In this document: in pieces, positions 8,035 to 14,711 of the stretch
How the letters are laid out: every line of letters starts with the position of its first letter
How positions within the stretch are numbered: the stretch's first letter is position 1
Assembly: GCA_019119415.1 (NCBI GenBank)
Contig: DWXB01000010.1
Coordinates: 62,001 to 126,000 of the forward strand
DNA: 64,000 bases
Source: Candidatus Ligilactobacillus avistercoris
GTDB lineage: Bacteria > Bacillota > Bacilli > Lactobacillales > Lactobacillaceae
Reading direction: 5' to 3'
Notes under the pieces: model-generated
The model's database searches: none
Seen by the model: only the letters and a program-made list of their open reading frames with translations
What the model was told of the DNA's origin: nothing
Position numbers and translations under genes: made by a program

Positions 8035-9030
8035 ATGAAAAAGATTATTAATGATCCAGCAAACGTTGTCCCGGAAATGGTCCGGGGGATGGTGGGAGCG
8101 TATCCCCAGTACATTAAACAGATTCCGGAAATGATGGCCGTTGTTCGGAGTGATGAACAGTCGATGGCCGGCAAGGTTGGCATCGTCAGTGGGGGTGGCA
8201 GCGGTCACGAACCCGCCCATGCCGGTTACGTGGGGAAAGGGATGCTGAGCGCGGCGGTGGCAGGACAGGTTTTCACGTCGCCAACTCCCGACCAGATTTA
8301 CGCGGCTATTCAGGCGGCTAATCACGGAAAGGGCGTGTTCCTGGTAATTAAGAACTACTCCGGGGATGTCATGAACTTTGAGATGGCGCAGGATATGGCG
8401 GCAATGGATGATATTCCGGTTAAGTCCATTGTCATTGATGATGACATTGCTGTTGAAAATAGCCTATACACCCAGGGGCGGCGGGGCGTTGCCGGAACGG
8501 TCCTGATGCATAAGATCCTGGGAGCGGCGGCAGATCAGGGTGCCAGCCTCGATGAAATCGAACAGCTTGCCAAGCAGGTTCTTCCGCATATCAATACCAT
8601 CGCGGTGGCCTTATCCGCAGCAACCGTTCCTGAAGTCGGGAAACCGGGGTTTGAACTTGCTGACGATGAGATTGAATACGGGGTCGGCATCCACAGTGAA
8701 CCAGGATACCGGCGCGAAAAGATTAAACCATCCAAGGAACTGGTCGCTGAACTGCTGGGTAAAATTGATGCCAGCTTGCACCTTGATGCGCAGAAGGATT
8801 ACGCGGTTCTCGTTAACGGGATGGGCGCCACTCCGCTGATGGAGCAGTACATTTTTAGTAATGACCTGTTGGCGCAGTTAGCGGACAAGGGAATTAAGCC
8901 AGCGTTTATGAAGGTGGGAAATTACATGACGTCAATTGACATGACTGGAATTTCCCTCACCATCATGGAAGTCGCGGACAAGAAGTGGCTGGATTACCTC
9001 AATTATCCGGTTGCAACGATTGCATGGTAG
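8035..9030 (+). CDS. dhaK: Dihydroxyacetone kinase subunit DhaK
   Basis: A 331-residue DhaK, the substrate-binding subunit of PTS-dependent dihydroxyacetone kinase. It binds dihydroxyacetone covalently while DhaL-ADP supplies phosphate, giving dihydroxyacetone phosphate for glycolysis. Motifs are SGGGSGHEPAHAGYVGKGML (residues about 60-80), FTSPTPDQI, and GIHSEPGY with His220, which matches the histidine that forms the hemiaminal bond. The start at 8035 follows AAAGGAGCGGTGGAC and gives the usual family length; an upstream in-frame start would lie before the promoter. It begins the dhaKLM operon behind a cre-like site, so repression by preferred sugars is likely. Confidence 0.93.
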   Translation: MKKIINDPANVVPEMVRGMVGAYPQYIKQIPEMMAVVRSDEQSMAGKVGIVSGGGSGHEPAHAGYVGKGMLSAAVAGQVFTSPTPDQIYAAIQAANHGKGVFLVIKNYSGDVMNFEMAQDMAAMDDIPVKSIVIDDDIAVENSLYTQGRRGVAGTVLMHKILGAAADQGASLDEIEQLAKQVLPHINTIAVALSAATVPEVGKPGFELADDEIEYGVGIHSEPGYRREKIKPSKELVAELLGKIDASLHLDAQKDYAVLVNGMGATPLMEQYIFSNDLLAQLADKGIKPAFMKVGNYMTSIDMTGISLTIMEVADKKWLDYLNYPVATIAW

Positions 9031-9040
9031 GAGGCTCATT

Positions 9041-9622
9041 ATGGAATTAACGGTTGAAAAGTATGTTCAGTGGATGACGAATTTTACCCAACTCATTACG
9101 ACGCATAAACAAGAACTGAATGACCTTGATGATGCAATTGGGGACGGTGACCATGGGAGTAACATGGTGCGGGGAATGGATGCCGTAACGGCTGCGCTTG
9201 AACCGGCGCCAGCTACCCTCACTGATGCCTTAAAGAAAACGGCCATGGCGCTAATTAGTAAGGTTGGTGGGGCTTCGGGCCCGTTGTACGGGACGGCCTT
9301 TTTGGAAATGGCGAAAAAAAGTGCGGCAACAAGTGATGTGGGCGAGCTGCTTGCTGCTGCGGCTGCCGGGGTAATGAAGCGGGGCGGTGCCCAGCCTGGC
9401 GATAAAACGATGGTTGACGTCTGGCATGTGGTCGTTCCCCAGATTCAGGATGACACCCTTACGGAAGAAGCCATCCAAACGGCGGTTGACCACACCCGCG
9501 ATCTTGTTGCGCACAAGGGGCGGGCTTCCTACCTCGGCGAGCGTGCGAAGGGCCACCTTGATCCTGGCGCTGTTTCAACTGGTTACTTGTTTACTTCCTT
9601 ATTAAACGTGGGGGTGAAATAA
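9041..9622 (+). CDS. dhaL: Dihydroxyacetone kinase subunit DhaL
   Basis: A 193-residue DhaL, the ADP-binding subunit that carries phosphate between DhaM and DhaK-bound dihydroxyacetone. The Mg-nucleotide motif DLDDAIGDGDHGSNMVRGMD is near residues 28-47, and GGASGPLYGTAF, GDKTMVDV and KGRASYLGERAKGHLDPGA follow. The ATG follows TAGGAGGCTCATT, and the start lies 10 bases after the dhaK stop. The stop overlaps the dhaM start by one base (TAATG), indicating translational coupling. Confidence 0.93.
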   Translation: MELTVEKYVQWMTNFTQLITTHKQELNDLDDAIGDGDHGSNMVRGMDAVTAALEPAPATLTDALKKTAMALISKVGGASGPLYGTAFLEMAKKSAATSDVGELLAAAAAGVMKRGGAQPGDKTMVDVWHVVVPQIQDDTLTEEAIQTAVDHTRDLVAHKGRASYLGERAKGHLDPGAVSTGYLFTSLLNVGVK

Positions 9623-9990
9623 TGCTTGGAATTACCGTTGTATCCCACGTGCCGGAAATTGCCGCGGGCGTCGTTCAGTTACTCAAGCAGGTTGCTGGTG
9701 ATACTCCCATCACGTTTGCCGGGGGAACAGATGATAACCGGATCGGTACCAGCATGGAAAAAATTACTACCGCTTTTACGGATAATAAGGCGGATACAAT
9801 TCTGGCTTTTTATGACCTGGGCAGCGCTAAGATGAACCTGGAGATGGCCAGTGAACTTACTGATAAGGAAGTTCATATTTATAATGTGCCGTTGATTGAA
9901 GGGGCATACGTGGCGGCGTCGCTTGTTCCGACGGGAGCAACGCGAACCCAGATTGAGGAGCAGTTGGCCCCGTTAACGGTGAAGGAATAA
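9622..9990 (+). CDS. dhaM: PTS-dependent dihydroxyacetone kinase phosphotransferase subunit DhaM
   Basis: A 122-residue DhaM made of the EIIA-mannose-like domain alone; enterobacterial DhaM also carries HPr and EI domains. It takes phosphate from the general PTS protein HPr and passes it to DhaL. The N terminus LGITVVSHVPE carries His9, the expected phosphorylated residue, and GGTDDNRIGTSMEKI and FYDLGSAKMNLEMA are typical. It completes the dhaKLM operon. Immediately after the stop, in another frame, lies a short hydrophobic reading frame without a start codon. Confidence 0.9.
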   Translation: MLGITVVSHVPEIAAGVVQLLKQVAGDTPITFAGGTDDNRIGTSMEKITTAFTDNKADTILAFYDLGSAKMNLEMASELTDKEVHIYNVPLIEGAYVAASLVPTGATRTQIEEQLAPLTVKE

Positions 9991-9991
9991 G

Positions 9992-10075
9992 GGATTAAAG
10001 GAACTCAAGTTTGCGCTTGGTGGGCTGCTATTAGTAGTTACCGGAGCCATCATGATTGGCGTTACGAAGTTTTAA
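9992..10075 (+). pseudogene. Start-less hydrophobic reading frame after dhaM
   Basis: In the +1 frame relative to dhaM, the 27 codons before TAA at 10073 encode GLKELKFALGGLLLVVTG and then AIMIGVTKF, a clear single membrane segment with a basic start. No ATG, GTG or TTG opens this frame; the nearest upstream in-frame stop is TGA at 9980. It may be the remains of a small membrane protein gene, or a tail reached by frameshifting at the dhaM stop. Both are speculative. Confidence 0.3.
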
Positions 10076-10100
10076 TTGATAAAAAACGAAGATGAAAGGT

Positions 10101-10126
10101 GAGGAGTGCAATGCTCCTCCCTTTTT
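10101..10126 (+). terminator. Terminator of the dha operon
   Basis: GAGGAG and CTCCTC form a stem around TGCAATG, followed by CCTTTTT. Confidence 0.75.
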
Positions 10127-10206
10127 AGAAGGTACTATTAAATGGTAATTTTAGTAGAATAATTATAAAATGAAGCTAATTAGTTCGGTGAAAGGGTGAT
10201 GAGGAG

Positions 10207-11058
10207 ATGAACCGCGGTAAACATGTGGGCTGGGCTGCGCTCGTTCTAGTTCTGTTAATTAGCGGGTGGGGAGGAGTGCATTTAGTACACGCGTCTCAAA
10301 CACGAACGCAATCTTCGCAAGTGGTGACGTTGTTTGTGCACGGCTACGGGAGTAGTGCGCATGCGGAACAGCACATGGTGAAGGCGGCTGAACGCGCCGG
10401 GGTGACCCGGACGGTGGTGCGCGCCGATGTTAGCACCCGGGGGAAAGTCCACTTGTCACGAAAGTTTAGTAAGCAGGCGAAGAATCCAATCGTGAAGGTT
10501 CAGTTTGCCGCTAACCGGGAGCCACAGTCGACCAAAAATGCAACGTGGCTTCATCAGGTAATTGTCCAGCTTCAGCGGGACGACCACGTGCAGCGGATTA
10601 ACTTCGTGGGGCATTCCAAGGGCAACGTTGATATTATGACCTACCTATTGCGGTATGGGAGTGATCCGAACTTGCCCCGGGTAGAAAAACAGGTGGCGAT
10701 TGCCGGACCGTTTAACGGGGTACTCCGGATGACCGGAAGTAATTCACCGTTAACCAAGGCGGGCGTACCGACCCAGCCAACCGCGACGTACCAGCGAATT
10801 GCACAACTCCGACGGACGTATCCGCAGGGAATCCGGGTGCTGAACATTTACGGCAACGTTAACGGAACAAATGCGGACGGGACGGTTGGAAATAATTCAT
10901 CCCGCGCAATGCGGTCCCTCACGGTCCGGGCTAAATCATACCGGGCGGTCGTGATTACGGGATGGAAGGCCCAGCACAGCCGGTTGCACGCCAATCACCA
11001 GGTTGACCAGTTACTGATTCATTTTCTGTGGCAAAATAGGATTAAGGAGGTGCGGTGA
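10207..11058 (+). CDS. Exported alpha/beta hydrolase, DUF915 family
   Basis: A 283-residue secreted or surface-released hydrolase. The N terminus has a basic start, a hydrophobic core (LVLVLLISGWGGVHLV) and a probable signal peptidase site after HAS near residue 30. Downstream is an alpha/beta-hydrolase fold with the oxyanion region TLFVHGYGSSAHAEQ and the nucleophile elbow FVGHSKGNVD. The likely triad is completed by an Asp/Asn near NIYGNVNGTNADG and a His in HSRLHANHQVD. This is the DUF915 family common in lactobacilli; substrates are unknown, with esters or peptides possible. It overlaps the next glycosyltransferase gene, suggesting one transcript. Confidence 0.8.
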   Translation: MNRGKHVGWAALVLVLLISGWGGVHLVHASQTRTQSSQVVTLFVHGYGSSAHAEQHMVKAAERAGVTRTVVRADVSTRGKVHLSRKFSKQAKNPIVKVQFAANREPQSTKNATWLHQVIVQLQRDDHVQRINFVGHSKGNVDIMTYLLRYGSDPNLPRVEKQVAIAGPFNGVLRMTGSNSPLTKAGVPTQPTATYQRIAQLRRTYPQGIRVLNIYGNVNGTNADGTVGNNSSRAMRSLTVRAKSYRAVVITGWKAQHSRLHANHQVDQLLIHFLWQNRIKEVR

Positions 11059-12062
11059 TGCCAGAATTAACGGTAATTATGCCCGTTTATAACGTGGCGG
11101 CGTACCTTAAGCACACCTTAACAAGCTTGCAGCGGCAAACGATGCCTGAGTTTAAGGTCATCATTGTAAATGACGGTTCAACGGATGAGACTGCCGCAAT
11201 TGCCCAGGCAGTGTGTGCGCGTGATTCGCGTTTTACGCTGGTAACCACCCCGCATAAGTCGGCTGCGCATGCCAAAAACGTGGGTGTTCAGCGGGCGACG
11301 ACACCGTACATTACGTTTGTTGATGGGGATGACGTCCTTGACCTGACGGCGTTTGCGGGGCTCGTCCCGCTTTTAAAACAAGCACCGGATTTAATTATCA
11401 GTGATATTGCGTTTGACGGCCCGGGTAACCAAAAACGCCAATCGCACTTAAACCTGCCACCGAAGATGAACAGGGCGGCATTCATTGCTGCTTTTCCGCA
11501 ACTGTACGCGGCTGACGGAATGTTTTATAACTGCAACAAGGTTTACCGCCGGGCGTTGTTCCAGCCCCTCACTTTTCAGGATTTACCGGTAGGTGAGGAT
11601 ACGGTCCTGAATTACCAGTATTTCTACCAGTGCTCGTTGGTCCTCACCAGTTCACGTGCGTACTACCACTACCAACAGCGGGTTGGCTCGGCAGTGAACC
11701 ACTATGATGGTCGCCGGCTGGCCGTACGGGCGACGGAAACAGCGGCACTGTGCCGGTTATTGAAGCGGTGGCACAGTCCGGCAACCGCTTCGTTAATTAC
11801 TGCGGACTGGTTAAAAACGCTGACACTGTGTCGGAAAAACATATACTTTTCCCGGCCAGACGGGACCCGGCTCACCCAACCGGAACGGCTTACCAAGCTA
11901 CGGCGAATCTTGACGGAGTGCCTGCAGCATATTGATGAGCAGCAGTGTTCGGCTTCCCAACAACAGCAGATCGAGCAGTACCGGCAATTACTGCAGGATC
12001 CAGAAGCATTTCGTCAAGCGGACCAGCAGTGGTTAAACGAAAATAATGACATTATGTTTTAA
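11058..12062 (+). CDS. Glycosyltransferase family 2
   Basis: A 334-residue GT-A fold glycosyltransferase. The N-terminal domain shows TVIMPVYNVAAYLKHTLTSL, VIIVNDGSTD and, near residue 95, FVDGDDVLD, the DxD-type metal/nucleotide-sugar motif. Such enzymes transfer a sugar from a nucleotide donor to cell-surface glycans. No transmembrane segment is seen, so it acts at the cytoplasmic face. The ATG at 11058 is preferred over a GTG at 11055 because it is 7 bases from AGGAGG; it overlaps the stop of the DUF915 gene. No polysaccharide cluster surrounds it, so the acceptor cannot be guessed. Confidence 0.85.
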   Translation: MPELTVIMPVYNVAAYLKHTLTSLQRQTMPEFKVIIVNDGSTDETAAIAQAVCARDSRFTLVTTPHKSAAHAKNVGVQRATTPYITFVDGDDVLDLTAFAGLVPLLKQAPDLIISDIAFDGPGNQKRQSHLNLPPKMNRAAFIAAFPQLYAADGMFYNCNKVYRRALFQPLTFQDLPVGEDTVLNYQYFYQCSLVLTSSRAYYHYQQRVGSAVNHYDGRRLAVRATETAALCRLLKRWHSPATASLITADWLKTLTLCRKNIYFSRPDGTRLTQPERLTKLRRILTECLQHIDEQQCSASQQQQIEQYRQLLQDPEAFRQADQQWLNENNDIMF

Positions 12063-12068
12063 AAAAGA

Positions 12069-12103
12069 AGGAGGTCGTGACCTTAGTCGCAACCTCCTTT
12101 GGT
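12069..12103. terminator. Bidirectional terminator between convergent genes
   Basis: AAGGAGGT and ACCTCCTT form a stem with flanking A and T runs, serving both the glycosyltransferase and the facing small gene. Confidence 0.75.
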
Positions 12104-12107
12104 TTAT

Positions 12108-12404
12108 TTAATTGTCAAAAGCAACGTGCTCAATTTGGCTAGGGCGGATAATCCGCTTAACCTTTTTTCCGGGGACGGTCAGAACCAACGCATCAGTAGT
12201 GTTTAGCCAATTAAGAATGCCGTGGAGTGGGGCCTCACCGGTTGTGAGGGTCACAGTAACGGGTGTTTGCCCGTCAACCAACTGGCTAAGTGGCGTGGTT
12301 TCAGTGGTAACCTGACGCTGAACCGCCGCTTCCGGCGAAAAGAAGTATTCGAACTGCGAGTTTAACTGGTGTAAAAAGGTCGCAATCGACTTACGCGTTA
12401 ACAT
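12108..12404 (-). CDS. Uncharacterised 98-residue protein
   Basis: A small cytoplasmic protein with no membrane segment or signal peptide. I do not recognise a family with confidence. The N-terminal third is helical in character (LTRKSIATFLHQLNSQFEYF). The rest is beta-rich: VTVTLTTGEAPLHGILNWL, then TDALVLTVPGKKVKRIIRPS, a pattern loosely like an Sm/Hfq-type or small beta-barrel fold, which is only an impression. The start has GGGGGACAAGTTC upstream and a good promoter lies 36 bases before it. It is transcribed away from gmk. Confidence 0.6.
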   Translation of the reverse strand: MLTRKSIATFLHQLNSQFEYFFSPEAAVQRQVTTETTPLSQLVDGQTPVTVTLTTGEAPLHGILNWLNTTDALVLTVPGKKVKRIIRPSQIEHVAFDN

Positions 12405-12439
12405 GAACTTGTCCCCCTTCTTAACAAGATGATGACTTT

Positions 12440-12468
12440 ATTATACAAACGAGCGTTCGAAATCGCAA
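12440..12468 (-). promoter_or_regulatory. Sigma-A promoter of the small minus-strand gene
   Basis: Reading the minus strand: TTGCGA (12468-12463), a 17-base spacer and a perfect TATAAT (12445-12440). Confidence 0.75.
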
Positions 12469-12485
12469 CAGAAAATTACGATTAA

Positions 12486-12511
12486 GTTACAAAACATTGA
12501 CAGTTTGTAAC
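12486..12511. promoter_or_regulatory. Perfect 8-bp inverted repeat, operator-like
   Basis: GTTACAAA (12486-12493) and TTTGTAAC (12504-12511) are exact reverse complements separated by 10 bases that contain a TTGACA. It lies between the minus-strand small gene and gmk. The regulator is not known. Confidence 0.45.
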
Positions 12512-12586
12512 CTAACCCTTGTCAGAATGGGGCGTTCCGCCGTATGATGGTTACAATAAGTTTGATTAAGGGTGAGAAGAGGAAGT

Positions 12587-13207
12587 ATGGCGAAAAGAGG
12601 AATGTTGATCGTTCTGTCCGGGCCGTCGGGTGTCGGCAAGGGGACGGTTCGGAAGCGGATCTTCGAGCAGGACGATAATAAGTTTGATTATTCTGTTTCA
12701 ATGACTACCCGGAAGATGCGGCCGGGAGAAGTCAACGGAAAGGACTACTACTTCGTTTCGAAGGAGGAGTTTGAGCAGGAAATCGCAAACGGAGGCATGC
12801 TGGAGTATGCTCAGTACGTCGATAACTACTACGGTACGCCGTTGAAGTACGTTAACGAAAAGCTCGACAGCGGCAAGGACGTTTTCCTGGAGATCGAGGT
12901 CAAGGGCGCAATGCAGGTGCGGGAGAAGTGTCCGGATGGGCTCTTTATTTTCCTGACACCGCCAGATTTAATGGAACTCCGGCAGCGGATTATTAATCGG
13001 GGCACCGATGACATGGCGACGATTGATAAGCGCATGGAAAAGGCCAAGGGCGAAATTGAAATGATGCAGAATTACGACTACGCCGTTGTGAACGATGAAG
13101 TTGATAAGGCTGCGGAAAAGATTAAGACCATTATTCGGGCAGAACGGTGGCGTGTCAAGCGCTTCTTACCCGACTACAAGAAACACCTAGGAGATGAACT
13201 TAAATGA
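12587..13207 (+). CDS. gmk: Guanylate kinase
   Basis: A 206-residue guanylate kinase, converting GMP and ATP to GDP and ADP in the cytoplasm. The P-loop [16 protein letters not shown] is at residues about 8-22, followed by [20 protein letters not shown], the GMP-binding region, and [12 protein letters not shown]. The ATG at 12587 is chosen because AGAGGAAG precedes it and the protein then begins MAKRGML, the usual family start; a GTG at 12572 is possible. It heads a housekeeping operon, and its stop overlaps rpoZ by 4 bases. Confidence 0.95.
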   Translation: MAKRGMLIVLSGPSGVGKGTVRKRIFEQDDNKFDYSVSMTTRKMRPGEVNGKDYYFVSKEEFEQEIANGGMLEYAQYVDNYYGTPLKYVNEKLDSGKDVFLEIEVKGAMQVREKCPDGLFIFLTPPDLMELRQRIINRGTDDMATIDKRMEKAKGEIEMMQNYDYAVVNDEVDKAAEKIKTIIRAERWRVKRFLPDYKKHLGDELK

Positions 13208-13413
13208 TTTTATACCCATCAGTTGATAAGTTATTAGAAAAAGTTGATTCCCGGTACTCACTGGTGATGCTGGCTGCCAAGCGGGCGCACGAGCTTGATT
13301 TGGGTGCTTTGCCGCTGTTAAGCAAGTACAATTCAAGTAAAAACGTTGGGCGGGCCCTGGAAGAAATTGCGGCTGGGAAGCTGAAGATTAAGGGTGCCGA
13401 CCAAGAAAAGTAG
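13204..13413 (+). CDS. rpoZ: RNA polymerase omega subunit
   Basis: A 69-residue omega subunit, which helps assemble and stabilise RNA polymerase by clamping the beta' subunit. The core [17 protein letters not shown] near residues 17-33 is the family signature, and the N terminus [15 protein letters not shown] is typical of lactobacilli. It overlaps gmk by 4 bases (ATGA) as in many Firmicutes, and a strong terminator follows. Confidence 0.95.
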   Translation: MILYPSVDKLLEKVDSRYSLVMLAAKRAHELDLGALPLLSKYNSSKNVGRALEEIAAGKLKIKGADQEK

Positions 13414-13421
13414 GAACTGAT

Positions 13422-13448
13422 GAACCGGACGACCGGTTCTTTTTTTTA
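13422..13448 (+). terminator. Terminator after rpoZ
   Basis: GAACCGG-ACGA-CCGGTTC followed by eight T residues. Confidence 0.9.
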
Positions 13449-13508
13449 CCCGCAAATCTTGCTAAAATGAAGGCATAATTAACGTATTTATTTAGGGAGG
13501 GAAGGAGC

Positions 13509-14711
13509 ATGACAAAGCACATTGTAGTCGCGGTCACCGGCGGAATTGCGGCGTACAAAGCAGCCACCGTGGTGCGCGATTTAATGAAGGCTGGTTGGGA
13601 CGTGCGGGTAATGATGACTGCCCAGGCTACCAAGTTCGTTACGCCCTTAACGTTTGCTACGCTGACGGGCCATGCGGTAGCGACCACTCTGGGGCCGGCT
13701 GACCAGCCCCTCGTACACGTCGAATTAGCGCGGTGGGCGGATGCAATGGTGGTCGTTCCGGCAACGGCCGACGTTCTCAGTAAGGTTGCTTTGGGAATCG
13801 CCGATGATTTGGTGACGACCGCCCTGTGTGCGGCGGCGTGCCCGCGCCTCTTCATCCCCGCAATGAATGATCAGATGTACGCCAACCCGGCAGTCCAGCG
13901 CAACGTTACCCAGTTACGGGCAGACGGCGCGCGCGTGATGGAACCCGCAACGGGGCTGCTTGCTGAGGGGTATGCCGGAAAGGGCCGGCTTCCCGCTCCT
14001 GCAGAAATTAGCGCGTGGATTCACCGACAACTGGTGCATGGCACAGCGCTTGCCGGCAAGCACGTTCTGGTAACCGCCGGCCCGACCCGGGAGTACCTTG
14101 ATCCGGTGCGCTATCTTACCAACCCTTCAAGTGGGCGGATGGGATATGCACTTGCGGTGGCGGCGCGTGATCAGGGCGCTGCGGTGACGTTGGTTAGTGG
14201 TCCGACGGCGCTTGATCCCGTTCCGGGGGTAACGCTGGTTGCGGTACAGACGAGTGCGGAGATGGCCCAGGCCGTTTTTAACCGCCAGGAACAGGCGGAC
14301 GTAATTATTGCGGCAGCGGCGGTTGCGGACTACGGCGTGGAGCATCCTGCTCTCGAAAAAATCAAAAAGAGTGGTGCTGATTTGACCCTTCACCTGCACC
14401 AAACGAAGGATATCATTGCAACGGTGGCCCAAAACAAGCGCCCGGATCAGTATGTGGTGGGCTTTGCGGCGGAAACCACGGCGGTGGCAGAGCATGCCCG
14501 CACCAAACTCCAGAAGAAACAGCTGGATATGGTCGTGGCAAACGATGTGAGCGAACAGGAAATCGGGTTTGGCAGCCGCGAGAACGCGGTGACCATTTTC
14601 ACGCCTGACAAGGCTCCCCAGGAGGTTACACGGGCCTCGAAGCACGCCGTTGCAACCACCATTATTCAGGCCATTGCGCGCCATCTAGGGCAGGTGAGTG
14701 ATCATCAGTAA
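13509..14711 (+). CDS. coaBC: Bifunctional phosphopantothenoylcysteine decarboxylase / phosphopantothenate-cysteine ligase
   Basis: A 400-residue fusion catalysing two steps of coenzyme A synthesis: joining of 4'-phosphopantothenate to cysteine (CoaB, C-terminal) and decarboxylation to 4'-phosphopantetheine (CoaC, N-terminal, FMN enzyme). CoaC shows AVTGGIAAYKAA at the N terminus, VHVELARWAD with the likely catalytic His, and PAMNDQMY near residue 117. CoaB begins near residue 185 with HVLVTAGPTREYLDPVR and NPSSGRMGYALA, then AAAVADY and KIKKSG. GGAGGGAAGGAGC precedes the start. The 3' end overlaps priA by 14 bases. Confidence 0.95.
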   Translation: MTKHIVVAVTGGIAAYKAATVVRDLMKAGWDVRVMMTAQATKFVTPLTFATLTGHAVATTLGPADQPLVHVELARWADAMVVVPATADVLSKVALGIADDLVTTALCAAACPRLFIPAMNDQMYANPAVQRNVTQLRADGARVMEPATGLLAEGYAGKGRLPAPAEISAWIHRQLVHGTALAGKHVLVTAGPTREYLDPVRYLTNPSSGRMGYALAVAARDQGAAVTLVSGPTALDPVPGVTLVAVQTSAEMAQAVFNRQEQADVIIAAAAVADYGVEHPALEKIKKSGADLTLHLHQTKDIIATVAQNKRPDQYVVGFAAETTAVAEHARTKLQKKQLDMVVANDVSEQEIGFGSRENAVTIFTPDKAPQEVTRASKHAVATTIIQAIARHLGQVSDHQ

